A stretch of DNA of 64,000 nt. Source: CAYGDP01 sp964348665 (GTDB lineage: Bacteria > Verrucomicrobiota > Verrucomicrobiia > Palsa-1439 > CAYGDP01). A program made the position numbers and the translations under genes. This document shows, one piece after another, positions 25,052-33,645 of the stretch. Within the stretch, counting starts at the first letter, position 1; every line of letters begins with the position of its first letter. The notes under the pieces were generated by a model that did not search any database, was not told the DNA's origin, and worked only from the letters and a program-made list of their open reading frames with translations. The stretch covers positions 24,602 to 88,601 of the forward strand of contig CAYGDP010000014.1 of assembly GCA_964348665.1 (NCBI GenBank), read 5' to 3'.

Positions 25052-26437
25052 ATGGACCCTTCCCCAAAACTCCCTTGCGTCGCCATCGTCGGCCGCCCCA
25101 ATGTCGGCAAGAGCGCCCTGTTCAACCGTCTCGTCGGACACCGCGCCGCGATCGTATTCGATCAACCGGGCGTCACACGGGATCGGATTGAAGGAGTGGT
25201 GAACTGGGGCACGGCCTCGTTTCGTCTGCTCGATACCGGCGGAGTCGGTTGGTTGGCTGGTGAGAAACCGGACGACGACATCATCGTGTCGGTTCGCAAG
25301 CAAATCCAGCGCGCAACAGGCGAGGCGGACTTGTTTTTCTTTGTCGTCAACTCGCAAGACGGTCGCGTGCCGTTGGACGACGAAGTTGCAAAGTTCCTTC
25401 GGCGAACCGGCAAACCGACGTTTGTCGTGGCGAACAAATCCGATAACGAAACCTTGGTGGATGCCGCCGGTGACTTTGCCGCGTTTGGATTCAAAAAAAT
25501 ATATCCCGTCTCCGCACTCCACAGCAGCGGCGTGGATGATTTGCTGGAGGCGGCGGTGGCTACGCTGCCCAAAGTGGACACCCAACAGACAGAGATTTCT
25601 GTGCCACCGGTATTCCCATTGAAAATCGCCATCATCGGTCGTCCGAACGTTGGCAAGTCATCGCTGATCAATCGCCTCGTCCACGATGAACGGCTCATTG
25701 TCAACTCAATGCCCGGCACGACGCGCGACTCGGTGGACGTGCCCTGCGTTCTGAAGGCCGGCGATCGAAGACTCGACGTCGTCCTGGTTGACACCGCGGG
25801 TATCCGGCGCGCCGGGAAAATCCACGAGCCGATCGAGTTCTTCAGCGTCCGCCGCGCCGAAGAGAGCATCAAACGATGCAACCTCGCCGTCCTATTGCTA
25901 GATGCCGAGCAGGGCATCACGGCGCAGGATAAGAAAGTGGGTGGATTGATTCTCGAGGCGGGCAAAGGCTGTGTGCTGGCCATGAACAAATGGGACTTGA
26001 TCAAACAAAACGTCGAACGAAAATTTCTCGATCACGTCGGTCAGGTGCTTTTCTTCCTCGATTTTGCTCCGGTCGTCTTTCTTTCGGCCAAAACCGGCTA
26101 CGGGTTATCGCGATTGACCGATGCCATTCACACCGTTGCCGAGTCCGGCCAACCGACCATCGCCACCGGCCCACTCAATCGAATTATCGCCGATGCAGTC
26201 GAGCGACGCGCCTTGAGTGGCGCGAGCCGGTTCAAAATTTATTATTCCACCCAACGAAAGGGATCGCCACCAACCTTCATCCTCTTTGTCAACGAACCCA
26301 AACTCTGGACGCCCGCCGCCGAAAAATATCTCGCCAATCGGATCCGCGAACATTATCCCTACGTGGGCTGGCCGATCCGGTTCGATGTCCGCGCCAAATC
26401 GCCGAGGGCAGCGGCGAAGGAAGTGCGCCGTGGCTGA
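25052..26437 (+). CDS. der: Ribosome-associated GTPase Der (EngA)
   Basis: The 461-residue protein has two tandem GTPase domains, each with GRPNVGKS (first at 14-21, second near 195). Switch motifs DTGGVGWL and DTAGIRR and NKSD/NKWD guanine-specificity motifs follow, and the C-terminal KH-like domain ends with FVNEPKLWTPAAEKYLANRIR. Der is required for 50S subunit assembly. The ATG at 25052 is used; the in-frame 37-residue extension rich in W, G and F is translated repeat. The stop overlaps a GTG that starts the following membrane protein. Confidence 0.95.
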   Translation: MDPSPKLPCVAIVGRPNVGKSALFNRLVGHRAAIVFDQPGVTRDRIEGVVNWGTASFRLLDTGGVGWLAGEKPDDDIIVSVRKQIQRATGEADLFFFVVNSQDGRVPLDDEVAKFLRRTGKPTFVVANKSDNETLVDAAGDFAAFGFKKIYPVSALHSSGVDDLLEAAVATLPKVDTQQTEISVPPVFPLKIAIIGRPNVGKSSLINRLVHDERLIVNSMPGTTRDSVDVPCVLKAGDRRLDVVLVDTAGIRRAGKIHEPIEFFSVRRAEESIKRCNLAVLLLDAEQGITAQDKKVGGLILEAGKGCVLAMNKWDLIKQNVERKFLDHVGQVLFFLDFAPVVFLSAKTGYGLSRLTDAIHTVAESGQPTIATGPLNRIIADAVERRALSGASRFKIYYSTQRKGSPPTFILFVNEPKLWTPAAEKYLANRIREHYPYVGWPIRFDVRAKSPRAAAKEVRRG

Positions 26438-27080
26438 CGAATTTGCAAAATGGTTCGTGCTGTTTTTCTATGGATTTGGAATGTGGGCAATGACGGTTGG
26501 ACTGCTCCTCTGTTTTCTTGGCCGACGAATGTTCAGGTCGCTGCTGGGGTTCCTTGGGTTCGGAATCGGGGTTGGCTTGGGGTATTGGCTCTTCGTGGTG
26601 GTCTTACAAGTCACGCTCACGTGGAAGATTGCTGCAATGCTAGTTGCCATGGGGTTAATTGCAGCGGTCATGCTGATGTTATGGTTTTTCATTGCGCTGA
26701 TGACGTTCGGGTTTCAATTAGGCGCGATTCTAGTGGGTGTGCCGACGATTCTCCTCCTCTCTCTTCTCGGCATAGAAGGACAGGGCATCGCGCTCTTGGC
26801 GGCGCTGGTTGGCGGGTTCGTTGGTGTTGTGTTGGCAATCAAATATCGCGAAGCGCTGATTGTGCTTCTGACGGCGTTTAACGGCGCATCACTGGCGACC
26901 ATCGGACTGGCTTGGGTAGTCGCCGGGATCCATTTCTCCGCGGACGTATTGCGCAACGACCCGAGTGTGATTGCGCAATGGTCGTGGCTCAAGGCTGCGT
27001 TGCCGATTTTCACCTTGCTGCTGGGCATCGCCGGATGCTGCGTCCAATTCTCCGCCGCGCGCAAAGAGAAGTCGCCTTGA
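26430..27080 (+). CDS. DUF4203/TMEM198-like membrane protein
   Basis: The 216-residue protein begins with a GTG at 26430 that lies inside the last codons of der, giving tight coupling. It has about seven membrane helices with a glycine-rich first repeat (FLGFGIGVGLGYWLF), and its overall layout resembles the TM7S3/TM198-like (DUF4203) domain, with helices in an internal repeat. No catalytic motif is seen. The earlier ATG in the same frame lies deep within der and is rejected. pyrE starts 34 bases downstream, so der, this gene and pyrE may be one operon. Confidence 0.7.
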   Translation: MADEFAKWFVLFFYGFGMWAMTVGLLLCFLGRRMFRSLLGFLGFGIGVGLGYWLFVVVLQVTLTWKIAAMLVAMGLIAAVMLMLWFFIALMTFGFQLGAILVGVPTILLLSLLGIEGQGIALLAALVGGFVGVVLAIKYREALIVLLTAFNGASLATIGLAWVVAGIHFSADVLRNDPSVIAQWSWLKAALPIFTLLLGIAGCCVQFSAARKEKSP

Positions 27081-27114
27081 CCATGGCAACGGTTCTGCGC
27101 TACGGTGCGGGCGC

Positions 27115-27666
27115 ATGAATGATCGGGAACGGTTGTTGCAGATTCTCCATGAGCGGTCGCTGATTTATGGCGATATCACGCTCTCCAGCGGTCAGAAGAG
27201 CCATTATTATATAGACGGCAAACAGACGACCCTGGACGGCGAAGGCATTGCCCTGATCGCCCGGTTGATGTTGCCCAAGCTCCGAGACGTTGACGCCGTG
27301 GGCGGGCCGACGCTGGGCGCGGACCCGTTCCTCGGCGCATTGCTGGCGGTGTGTCACGAAGCGGGTGTGCCGATGGTGGGGTTCATCGTGCGCAAGGAAG
27401 TGAAAAACCATGGGACTCAAAAAGTCATCGAAGGGCCGCTCAAGTCCGGGATGCGCGTGGCGCTGGTGGAAGACGTGATCACCACTGGAGGGTCGGCCTT
27501 GCTAGCGGCGGACAAAATCGAAGCCGCAGGCTGCAAGATTGTCCGCGTGCTCGCCCTATTGGATCGTCAGCAAGGCGGCGCGGAAGCGTTTCACGCGCGC
27601 GGCTACGAGTTTTGCCCGTTGTTTACGAAGGATGATTTGAAGATTCAGCCGCCGTCGCAAACCTAG
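27115..27666 (+). CDS. pyrE: Orotate phosphoribosyltransferase
   Basis: The 183-residue enzyme transfers ribose-5-phosphate from PRPP to orotate. ITLSSGQKSHYYIDGK binds orotate and pyrophosphate, RKEVKNHGT is the flexible catalytic loop, and RVALVEDVITTGGSALLAAD is the PRPP-binding motif. The C-terminal AEAFHARGYEFCPLFTKDDL is typical. The ATG at 27115 gives the normal length. Its last four bases overlap the end of the convergent beta-propeller gene, so transcription from the two sides must meet here. Confidence 0.94.
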   Translation: MNDRERLLQILHERSLIYGDITLSSGQKSHYYIDGKQTTLDGEGIALIARLMLPKLRDVDAVGGPTLGADPFLGALLAVCHEAGVPMVGFIVRKEVKNHGTQKVIEGPLKSGMRVALVEDVITTGGSALLAADKIEAAGCKIVRVLALLDRQQGGAEAFHARGYEFCPLFTKDDLKIQPPSQT

Positions 27667-30104
27667 AACAAAACTTCATGGACGGTGCCGGTTGGATTTT
27701 GGATGGGGCCGACTTTGACGCTGTGAGCGGCGATGGAGTAGAGGAATTCACCGATTTGGAGGCTGCGTCGAACGGCAGAGTCGTGGGAGATGGTGCCGAG
27801 TGCAGTGAAACCCTCGTTCGAGTCTATCTGATAGACATTCAATCCTGCGATGTCCCAGTTTACGGCGACTGGCAGTGCGACGATCATCTTACCCGGGTAA
27901 TAGCCAAACGCGTGATGGTCGTCGAACGCTTCTGAATAGCCGTATTCGCCCGCGCCCTCGGTGATTTGGTCGGCCAACAGGGGGTTGGTGAGGTCGGAGA
28001 CATCGAAGAGCGAGAGTTGGAGTCCGCGCGGGACATTGTTGATCACTTCGCGACCGACACCGACGAGGTAATTGGCGCCGACCGGGTGCAAGTAAGATGA
28101 AAATCCTGGAATTTTTAACTCGCCCGCGACGGTGGGGCGCGTCGAATCGGTCAAATCAATGGCAAACAAGGGATCAATCTGTCGGAACGTGACGACGAAC
28201 GCGCGGTCACCGAGGAATCTCACGGAAAAGATCCGCTCGGAATAGGCGAGATCCGTGAGAGCGCCAATGACTTGGAGATTATCCCCGACAGGTTCGAGCA
28301 CGAACACATTGTTGCTTTGGGAGTTCCACGACCCGCCGGTGGTGGCGATGCGGAATTGGCCGTCGAACTCGTCCATGGAGAATTGGTTCAAGACCGAGCC
28401 AGCGACAGAGCCGGAGGCGACGAGCGGAATGTCTTCGGTGTTGAGGGCGAACTGATAGAGGAATGTCGTAGGCGACCAACTGCCGAGGTCGTCCACGGTG
28501 TAAAATTGCGAGGCGACGTATAGATTGCTGGTGGAAACGTAAATCTCGCCCGCGACGCCAAGCATGGTAGTGGATGTGCTCGGCCCGGCTTCGGCATCGG
28601 CGACGTCGAACGACACGATCGAGACGAAATTGTAAGTTTCGGGGTTATCGGGGGCAAAGAAGTGTGCCGCATCCACCAAGGAACCGGTTGATTCGAATCC
28701 GTCGGCGTTGACGGTAAACTGTGGAAGCGCGAGAGAATCGAGTTCCTGGTCGAGGCGCGCGCGGTAGTCGGTTTCCGACTCATAGAAGAACAGTTCAGGG
28801 TTATCGAGTGAAGGAACGACTAGGGGGGAGGGTGGATTGAAATCGTTACTGACCACCAGCACCATCCGGTCGTTAATCAATCGAGAACCGACCAGCCAGC
28901 CGTCCATCGTTGTTTCCTCCAGCATGACCGGGTTTGCGCGATCAGACACATCGAAAATGGTGACGATGATTTCTGGTTGAGACCAGTACGCAACGGAGTC
29001 GAGGGCAATCACCTCGCCGATTCGGTCCCAGAGAACAGGTCCGCCGGAGCCATTGGACAGCACGATAACACGGTCGCCATTGATGTAAAGCGAATCGGCG
29101 CCGGTTTCCACAGTGGTTTGTGATACGACCTGGGTCTCGCCCGGAGGCCACGCGTCGAGGATGGTCAGTTTGCCGTCCGCGACGATGTAAATGTATTCCC
29201 CATCGGTTTTGACGAGGTCGGCTTCGTCAACACCGGCGACTTGAACATTGGTCTGCGAGAAATTCTCCGGGTTAGACGAATCAGAGTTCTGTGAAGCTGC
29301 CACCGAGAGATCCATCCCGACTGCGATTGTTTCCACGCCGCCTCCGAAAACGCGAATCACATCACCACCATCTTCTCCCCACCAGCCCCACCATGCGGAT
29401 TGTCCAAACAACCCGGCGTAGCGCGCCACGGCGGCATCTAGGAGTTGTTGACGCAGTTCCGCGCTCCATTCCGTCTGGCCGAACGCCGTTGCGCTGTCGT
29501 CCCGCACCAGCACGTCCAGAGTAGGGTTGATTACAATGTCCTGCGCAGGGTCGGCATACACCCAATCCTGCTCGCGCCGGCCGCCGTCCAGTTGATCATT
29601 TCCTTTACCGCCATATAACGTGTCCGTGCCTCGTCCGCCGAAGATCGAGTCATTATCACCGCCGCCGTCCATTCGCTCGTCGGTATTGGCGCCGAGGAGA
29701 GTATCGTCTCCCGCGCCACCCAACAATACAATCGAACCGCTGGCGACTTTCAGTTTGTTGCCAACGACCAATGTGTCATTCCCTTCCAAGCCGTCCAGAA
29801 AAATCGATTTCATCGCCCGCTTCGTCGCGCCCTCCATCGCCTCGGTATAGAATGGGGACAATGGATTTGCCGAGTGGACGGTGTCATTGATCGTCACCTG
29901 CGCGAAGCCATTGGCGACGCGGACATGGATCGAATCATTTCGAACACCGCCTTCATCGCCAACGACATCCAACTGGCCTGTGGCGGGGTCAAATGCGACG
30001 CTAGGCGCGATCCGGATCTCGAGTGCCTCGGGCAAAAGACCCGAACCACGACGGGAAAATTGATTGCGAGATCGAATGGGGAGATTCATCGCCAAGCTTT
30101 CCAT
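27663..30104 (-). CDS. Surface protein with RTX repeats and a secreted beta-propeller domain
   Basis: About 813 residues. The N-terminus holds RSRNQFSRRGSGLLPEALEIRIAPS, matching the LExR-type N-terminal motif seen on many PVC surface proteins in place of a classical signal peptide. RTX-type nonapeptides follow at about 125-180 (GGAGDDTLLG, GGGDNDSIFG, GGRGTDTLYG, GGKGNDQLDG), which bind calcium. The rest is a C-terminal beta-propeller family domain with the hallmark TNVQVAGVDEADLVKTDGEYIY, and later GVAGEIYVSTSNLYVAS and RFLGDRAFVVTFRQIDPLF. A second ATG at 30089 is possible. A strong promoter 14 bases ahead of 30104 supports the longer form. Role unknown; extracellular and calcium-dependent folding is likely. 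Confidence 0.85.
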   Translation of the reverse strand: MESLAMNLPIRSRNQFSRRGSGLLPEALEIRIAPSVAFDPATGQLDVVGDEGGVRNDSIHVRVANGFAQVTINDTVHSANPLSPFYTEAMEGATKRAMKSIFLDGLEGNDTLVVGNKLKVASGSIVLLGGAGDDTLLGANTDERMDGGGDNDSIFGGRGTDTLYGGKGNDQLDGGRREQDWVYADPAQDIVINPTLDVLVRDDSATAFGQTEWSAELRQQLLDAAVARYAGLFGQSAWWGWWGEDGGDVIRVFGGGVETIAVGMDLSVAASQNSDSSNPENFSQTNVQVAGVDEADLVKTDGEYIYIVADGKLTILDAWPPGETQVVSQTTVETGADSLYINGDRVIVLSNGSGGPVLWDRIGEVIALDSVAYWSQPEIIVTIFDVSDRANPVMLEETTMDGWLVGSRLINDRMVLVVSNDFNPPSPLVVPSLDNPELFFYESETDYRARLDQELDSLALPQFTVNADGFESTGSLVDAAHFFAPDNPETYNFVSIVSFDVADAEAGPSTSTTMLGVAGEIYVSTSNLYVASQFYTVDDLGSWSPTTFLYQFALNTEDIPLVASGSVAGSVLNQFSMDEFDGQFRIATTGGSWNSQSNNVFVLEPVGDNLQVIGALTDLAYSERIFSVRFLGDRAFVVTFRQIDPLFAIDLTDSTRPTVAGELKIPGFSSYLHPVGANYLVGVGREVINNVPRGLQLSLFDVSDLTNPLLADQITEGAGEYGYSEAFDDHHAFGYYPGKMIVALPVAVNWDIAGLNVYQIDSNEGFTALGTISHDSAVRRSLQIGEFLYSIAAHSVKVGPIQNPTGTVHEVLF

Positions 30105-30124
30105 TTTCGTTTCCCAATGGCCGG

Positions 30125-30153
30125 AGTATAGCAGCAACGCTCGACTGTCGCAA
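30125..30153 (-). promoter_or_regulatory. Putative promoter of the beta-propeller gene
   Basis: On the minus strand TTGCGA (30153-30148), 17 bases, then TATACT (30130-30125). Start of transcription would fall near 30118, leaving about 14 bases with a GGGAA ribosome site before the ATG at 30104. It lies directly after the tsaD stop. Confidence 0.5.
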
Positions 30154-30157
30154 GTGG

Positions 30158-31192
30158 CTAGGCCAATGTTGCATTTGGGTTGACGTCGCAGGACAGATCG
30201 CGCCCGGGAGATTGTCGGATTTTGGTGAATGCGGCAGCGGCGATCATGGCCGCGTTATCGGTGCAGTGTTCGGGGAGAGCGAATCGCATTTGGATTGACG
30301 GTGCGTCAGACCGCGAGATCGTTTCGAAAAATTTCTGTCGTAATCGGGAATTGCAGGCGACTCCACCGGAAATCGTGATCAAGGATGCCCGACGCGCGCG
30401 GGCGGCCCGGAGAGTTTTCTGGACAAGCACATCCACGACGGCTTCCTGAAACGAGGCGCAAATGTCCGCCACAGGCAGGGACGCTGGAGCTGCCGGTTTA
30501 TGTTTCACATGGTAGAGGACTGCCGTTTTGAGGCCGCTGAAGGAAAAATTAAAATCCTCGCGGTCGAGCAGGCTGCGGGGAAACCGGATGGCATCACGAT
30601 TGCCATTTTGCGCAAGACGATCGATTGCCGGGCCGCCCGGATAACCGAGCCCAAGAAGTTTGGCAACTTTGTCAAACGCCTCGCCGGCAGCATCATCGAG
30701 GGTTTGACCCAGAAGGCGTGGTTTGCCGGATTTGTTCACATGAACTAGCAAGGTGTGTCCGCCGCTGACAATCAACGCGACATGTGTTTGGGGAGAAGGA
30801 ATCGGCGGCTGAAGATTAAGAAACGGCGACCAGAGATGGCCGGCGAGATGATTGACGGCGAGGAACGGTTTCCGGAGAGAGAGCGCGATGGCTTTAGCGG
30901 CGGTGAGACCCACGAGGAGCGAGCTGGAGAGACCGGGGCCATACGTGGCGGCGATCGCGGAGAGTTTGCGGAGGGATATTTTGGCTTCGGCGAGAGCTTG
31001 AGAAACGATGGGCTGGAGGATGGCGAGGTGTTGACGGCTGGCGATTTCGGGGACGACACCACCGTACGGGGCGTGGAGCGCGATTTGAGAGCTGACGACG
31101 TTGGAAAGAATTTGGAAGCGGCCAGGCGCGATTTTTCGGACGACGGCGGCGCTGGTTTCGTCGCAGGAAGTTTCGAGGGCGAGGATGATCAC
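30158..31192 (-). CDS. tsaD: tRNA N6-adenosine threonylcarbamoyltransferase
   Basis: The 344-residue ASKHA-fold enzyme installs the t6A modification at position 37 of ANN-decoding tRNAs. LALETSCDETSAAV (4-17) starts the nucleotide-binding fold, VNHLAGH (113-119) holds the metal histidines His115 and His119, and IVSGGHT, GEAFDKVAKLLGLGYPGGPAID and ITISGGVACNSRLR are all present. Length is normal. It follows the S41 protease gene by 38 bases in the same direction and precedes the separately promoted beta-propeller gene. Confidence 0.95.
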   Translation of the reverse strand: MIILALETSCDETSAAVVRKIAPGRFQILSNVVSSQIALHAPYGGVVPEIASRQHLAILQPIVSQALAEAKISLRKLSAIAATYGPGLSSSLLVGLTAAKAIALSLRKPFLAVNHLAGHLWSPFLNLQPPIPSPQTHVALIVSGGHTLLVHVNKSGKPRLLGQTLDDAAGEAFDKVAKLLGLGYPGGPAIDRLAQNGNRDAIRFPRSLLDREDFNFSFSGLKTAVLYHVKHKPAAPASLPVADICASFQEAVVDVLVQKTLRAARARRASLITISGGVACNSRLRQKFFETISRSDAPSIQMRFALPEHCTDNAAMIAAAAFTKIRQSPGRDLSCDVNPNATLA

Positions 31193-31230
31193 AATTCGGC
31201 GCGCATTCTTCGCTGCAATCCGCGACGCGT

Positions 31231-32679
31231 TTATTGGGACACAGCTTCCAGCTGTTTTTGCGCGACCACGGGAGCGGTCTTGGGCTGGCTCTCAGCGAAG
31301 ATGAGAACGCCGACCAGCGCATCCACGGCGCGATTGAGTTGCGTGTCTTCCGCGGGTCGTTCCTTTAACTCGCCGCCGCCGGGCAAGCTGACGGTTTTAT
31401 CATCGGGCGCCGGAGGTTTTTCCCCCATGCGTTCGCGCTGTCGTTGTTCCTGGATTTTTCCCCATTCCTCGAACGTGATGGGAACGAAAATATCCGGCTC
31501 GATGCCATGACCATGAATGGGTTTGTTGCTGGGGGTACGGTACTCGGCCGTTGTGATCTTGACGGCAACGGGAACGCGCTGCGGTTTGCCTTCCGCGTCC
31601 TTGGATTCGTATTCGAGGTCGATGATGCTCTGCACCGATCCTTTGCCGAATGTTTTTTCGCCGACGAGAATGGCGCGTTTGAGGTCCTTGAGGCAGCCCG
31701 CTACGATTTCACTGGCACTGGCGCTGCTGTTGTTCACCAGAATGGCGAGTGGGTACCGTCTCGGCGTCCCGCTGGTCTCAGCCAGAAACGCGCGGGATTG
31801 ACCGGGCCGACGGCCGGTTGTTTTGACGATGAGCTGGCCTTTTTCGACGAATTTTTCGCAGACGTGTTGTGCGGTATCGAGCAGTCCGCCTGGATTGCCG
31901 CGCAGATCGATCACCAGCGCTTTCATGCCATCTTTTTCAAGTTTCTTGAGGCCATCTTCCAGCTCTTCGTCCGTGCGATCTCCGAACTGGGTGATTCGCA
32001 AATAGCCAACTTTTTCTTTTTCATTGATCATCCGGGCATCTTTGATGCTGGCGACTTTGATGATGGCGCGCGTGAGGGTTACGTCGCGGAATTGTTTTTC
32101 CGGGTCTTTTTCTCGGGCTCGGAAGATTTGGATTGTGACCTGCGTGCCTGGATCTCCTTTCAGTTTGTCCACCACCTCGTTGAGTTTCATCCGTTCGGTT
32201 CGCACGCCGTCCACTTTGACGATTTTGTCGCCGGGCATGAGGCCGGCCTTGAACGCGGGGGAATCTTCGATCGGCGCCACGACAGTCGGAAACTCGTCGC
32301 GCACGGTGATTTCGATGCCGAGCCCGCCGAATTTCTGGTTGGTTTCCTCGCGCATCATCTTGAGGGAGCGCGGTTCCATGAATTGGCTGTGCGGGTCGAG
32401 TGAATCGAGCATCCCCTTGAGTGCATTGAAAGTGAGGTTTTCATACGTGAGCTTGTCGCCGCCTTCCACGTAATTCTGTCGCACCCGCTCGCGTACATCT
32501 TCCCAGAGGCGCGTTGTCTGATACGCGGACTCGCGCTGGGATTCTTCTGCCGCTTTTCGGGCATTGTCCGCTGCGACAAAAAGATTGAGACTCAACATCG
32601 CGAAGAGGATGGCAAGGCCGACACCCTTGAGCCATTTCCAGTCGCGTCCGCCTGATTCACCGATCTGGTCGTTGTTCAT
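31231..32679 (-). CDS. S41 carboxy-terminal processing protease with PDZ domain
   Basis: The 482-residue membrane-anchored protease has one N-terminal helix (about 17-36), a PDZ domain at about 118-205 (GGLGIEITV, AFKAGLMPGDKIVKVDG) and the S41 catalytic domain. NNSSASASE (316-324) carries the nucleophile serine and EKTFGKG (341-347) the Lys346 general base. VIDLRGNPGGLL precedes them. CtpA-like enzymes trim C-termini of periplasmic proteins. The C-terminal tail after about 415 is polar with EKPPAPDDKTVSLPGGG. It is divergent from the his leader, 75 bases away. Confidence 0.93.
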   Translation of the reverse strand: MNNDQIGESGGRDWKWLKGVGLAILFAMLSLNLFVAADNARKAAEESQRESAYQTTRLWEDVRERVRQNYVEGGDKLTYENLTFNALKGMLDSLDPHSQFMEPRSLKMMREETNQKFGGLGIEITVRDEFPTVVAPIEDSPAFKAGLMPGDKIVKVDGVRTERMKLNEVVDKLKGDPGTQVTIQIFRAREKDPEKQFRDVTLTRAIIKVASIKDARMINEKEKVGYLRITQFGDRTDEELEDGLKKLEKDGMKALVIDLRGNPGGLLDTAQHVCEKFVEKGQLIVKTTGRRPGQSRAFLAETSGTPRRYPLAILVNNSSASASEIVAGCLKDLKRAILVGEKTFGKGSVQSIIDLEYESKDAEGKPQRVPVAVKITTAEYRTPSNKPIHGHGIEPDIFVPITFEEWGKIQEQRQRERMGEKPPAPDDKTVSLPGGGELKERPAEDTQLNRAVDALVGVLIFAESQPKTAPVVAQKQLEAVSQ

Positions 32680-32754
32680 TGCCCGTTACTCTAGTCTCGC
32701 TCCCGACAGAAATCAAGCTTGCAAACCGGCTTGTTGCGTGTTAAGGATTCCCCG

Positions 32755-32796
32755 ATGCCAATGATCTATCACTGGTGGAGAGGAGGGGCGAGCTGA
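32755..32796 (+). CDS. Candidate Trp leader peptide upstream of hisF
   Basis: A 13-codon frame reads MPMIYHWWRGGAS then TGA, with tandem TGG codons at 32773-32778 directly after a CAC (His) codon. AAGGA at 32743-32747 stands seven bases before the ATG, an ideal ribosome site. It is followed by a small hairpin and a clear intrinsic terminator, then by hisF-hisI-trpE-trpG. The W-W-R and nearby stop recall the E. coli trp leader peptide (ending GWWRTS). The role as an attenuation leader is an inference from position and codon content. Confidence 0.65.
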   Translation: MPMIYHWWRGGAS

Positions 32797-32857
32797 CGTC
32801 CGCAATAGCGGATGGTTGTGCTGCGCTTTGCCCCCGACGAAAGTTCGGGGGTTTTTT
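32785..32857 (+). terminator. Attenuator: competing antiterminator and intrinsic terminator before hisF
   Basis: Terminator: CCCCCGA (32831-32837), a 7-base loop and TCGGGGG (32845-32851), followed by TTTTTTG (32852-32858). Competing pairing: GGGGCGAG (32785-32792), which overlaps the end of the leader frame, can pair with TTTGCCCC (32827-32834), including two G-U pairs, and would take away four of the five terminator cytosines. TCCGC-AATA-GCGGA (32799-32812) is a hairpin that would sit inside the antiterminator loop. No energy calculation was possible. Confidence 0.7.
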
Positions 32858-32886
32858 GTTTTCCGGCTCGGCACTCGCCCAATCCC

Positions 32887-33645
32887 ATGCTAGCCAAACG
32901 AATCATCCCTTGCCTCGACGTGGATAAAGGCCGCGTTGTCAAAGGCACTCGGTTCGTCAATCTCCGTGACGCGGGTGACCCCGTCGAATGTGCGAAGGAA
33001 TACGACCGCCAAGGCGCCGACGAATTGGTGTTCCTCGATATCACCGCGTCCTCGGAAAACCGCGCCACGATGATAGATATCGTCGAGCGCACCGCGTCCG
33101 AGTGTTTCATGCCTCTGACTGTCGGCGGCGGAATCCGAACCGCGGAGGATATCCGCGCAATGTTGAAGGCTGGTGCCGACAAGACAAGCCTCAATACTGC
33201 TGCCGTGCAGAACCCGGACGTGATCAAGGCCGGCGCCGAAAAATTTGGCTCGCAATGCGTCGTCGTGGCAATCGACGCGAAGCGGGCGGGAGAAAACCGC
33301 TGGATCGTTTACACGCATGGCGGGCGTAACCCCACCGACCTCGACGCCGTCGAATGGGCGCGTCGTGTCGAATCGCTGGGCGCGGGCGAAATTTTGTTGA
33401 CCAGCATGGACGCCGACGGTACCAAAGCGGGCTATGACATCGAGCTGAATCGCACCATCAGCGAGGCTGTGCGCATTCCCGTGATCGCCAGCGGCGGCGC
33501 GGGGAAACTCGAACACATGGCGGATGTCTTGAGCCGCGGCAAGGCTGACGCCGTGCTTGCCGCCTCGATTTTTCACTTTGGGGAATATACAGTGGCCGAT
33601 GCAAAAAAGTATTTACATGAGAAAGGCATCTGCGTACGACAATGA
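32887..33645 (+). CDS. hisF: Imidazole glycerol phosphate synthase subunit HisF
   Basis: The 252-residue TIM-barrel cyclase joins PRFAR with ammonia from HisH to make imidazole glycerol phosphate and AICAR. IPCLDVDKGRVVKG holds the catalytic Asp11, VGGGIR and ASGGAG bind phosphates, and SMDADGTKAGYD carries the second catalytic aspartate region. Length is normal. The ATG at 32887 is the usual MLAKRIIPCLD start. HisH is not adjacent. It is the first structural gene behind the candidate attenuator and overlaps hisI by four bases. Confidence 0.96.
   Translation: MLAKRIIPCLDVDKGRVVKGTRFVNLRDAGDPVECAKEYDRQGADELVFLDITASSENRATMIDIVERTASECFMPLTVGGGIRTAEDIRAMLKAGADKTSLNTAAVQNPDVIKAGAEKFGSQCVVVAIDAKRAGENRWIVYTHGGRNPTDLDAVEWARRVESLGAGEILLTSMDADGTKAGYDIELNRTISEAVRIPVIASGGAGKLEHMADVLSRGKADAVLAASIFHFGEYTVADAKKYLHEKGICVRQ

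Noticed and set aside
32680..32860. A known riboswitch or SRP-like RNA upstream of hisF
   Set aside because: No consensus of SRP, T-box, fluoride or guanidine RNAs could be matched; the leader-peptide attenuator explains the hairpins better.
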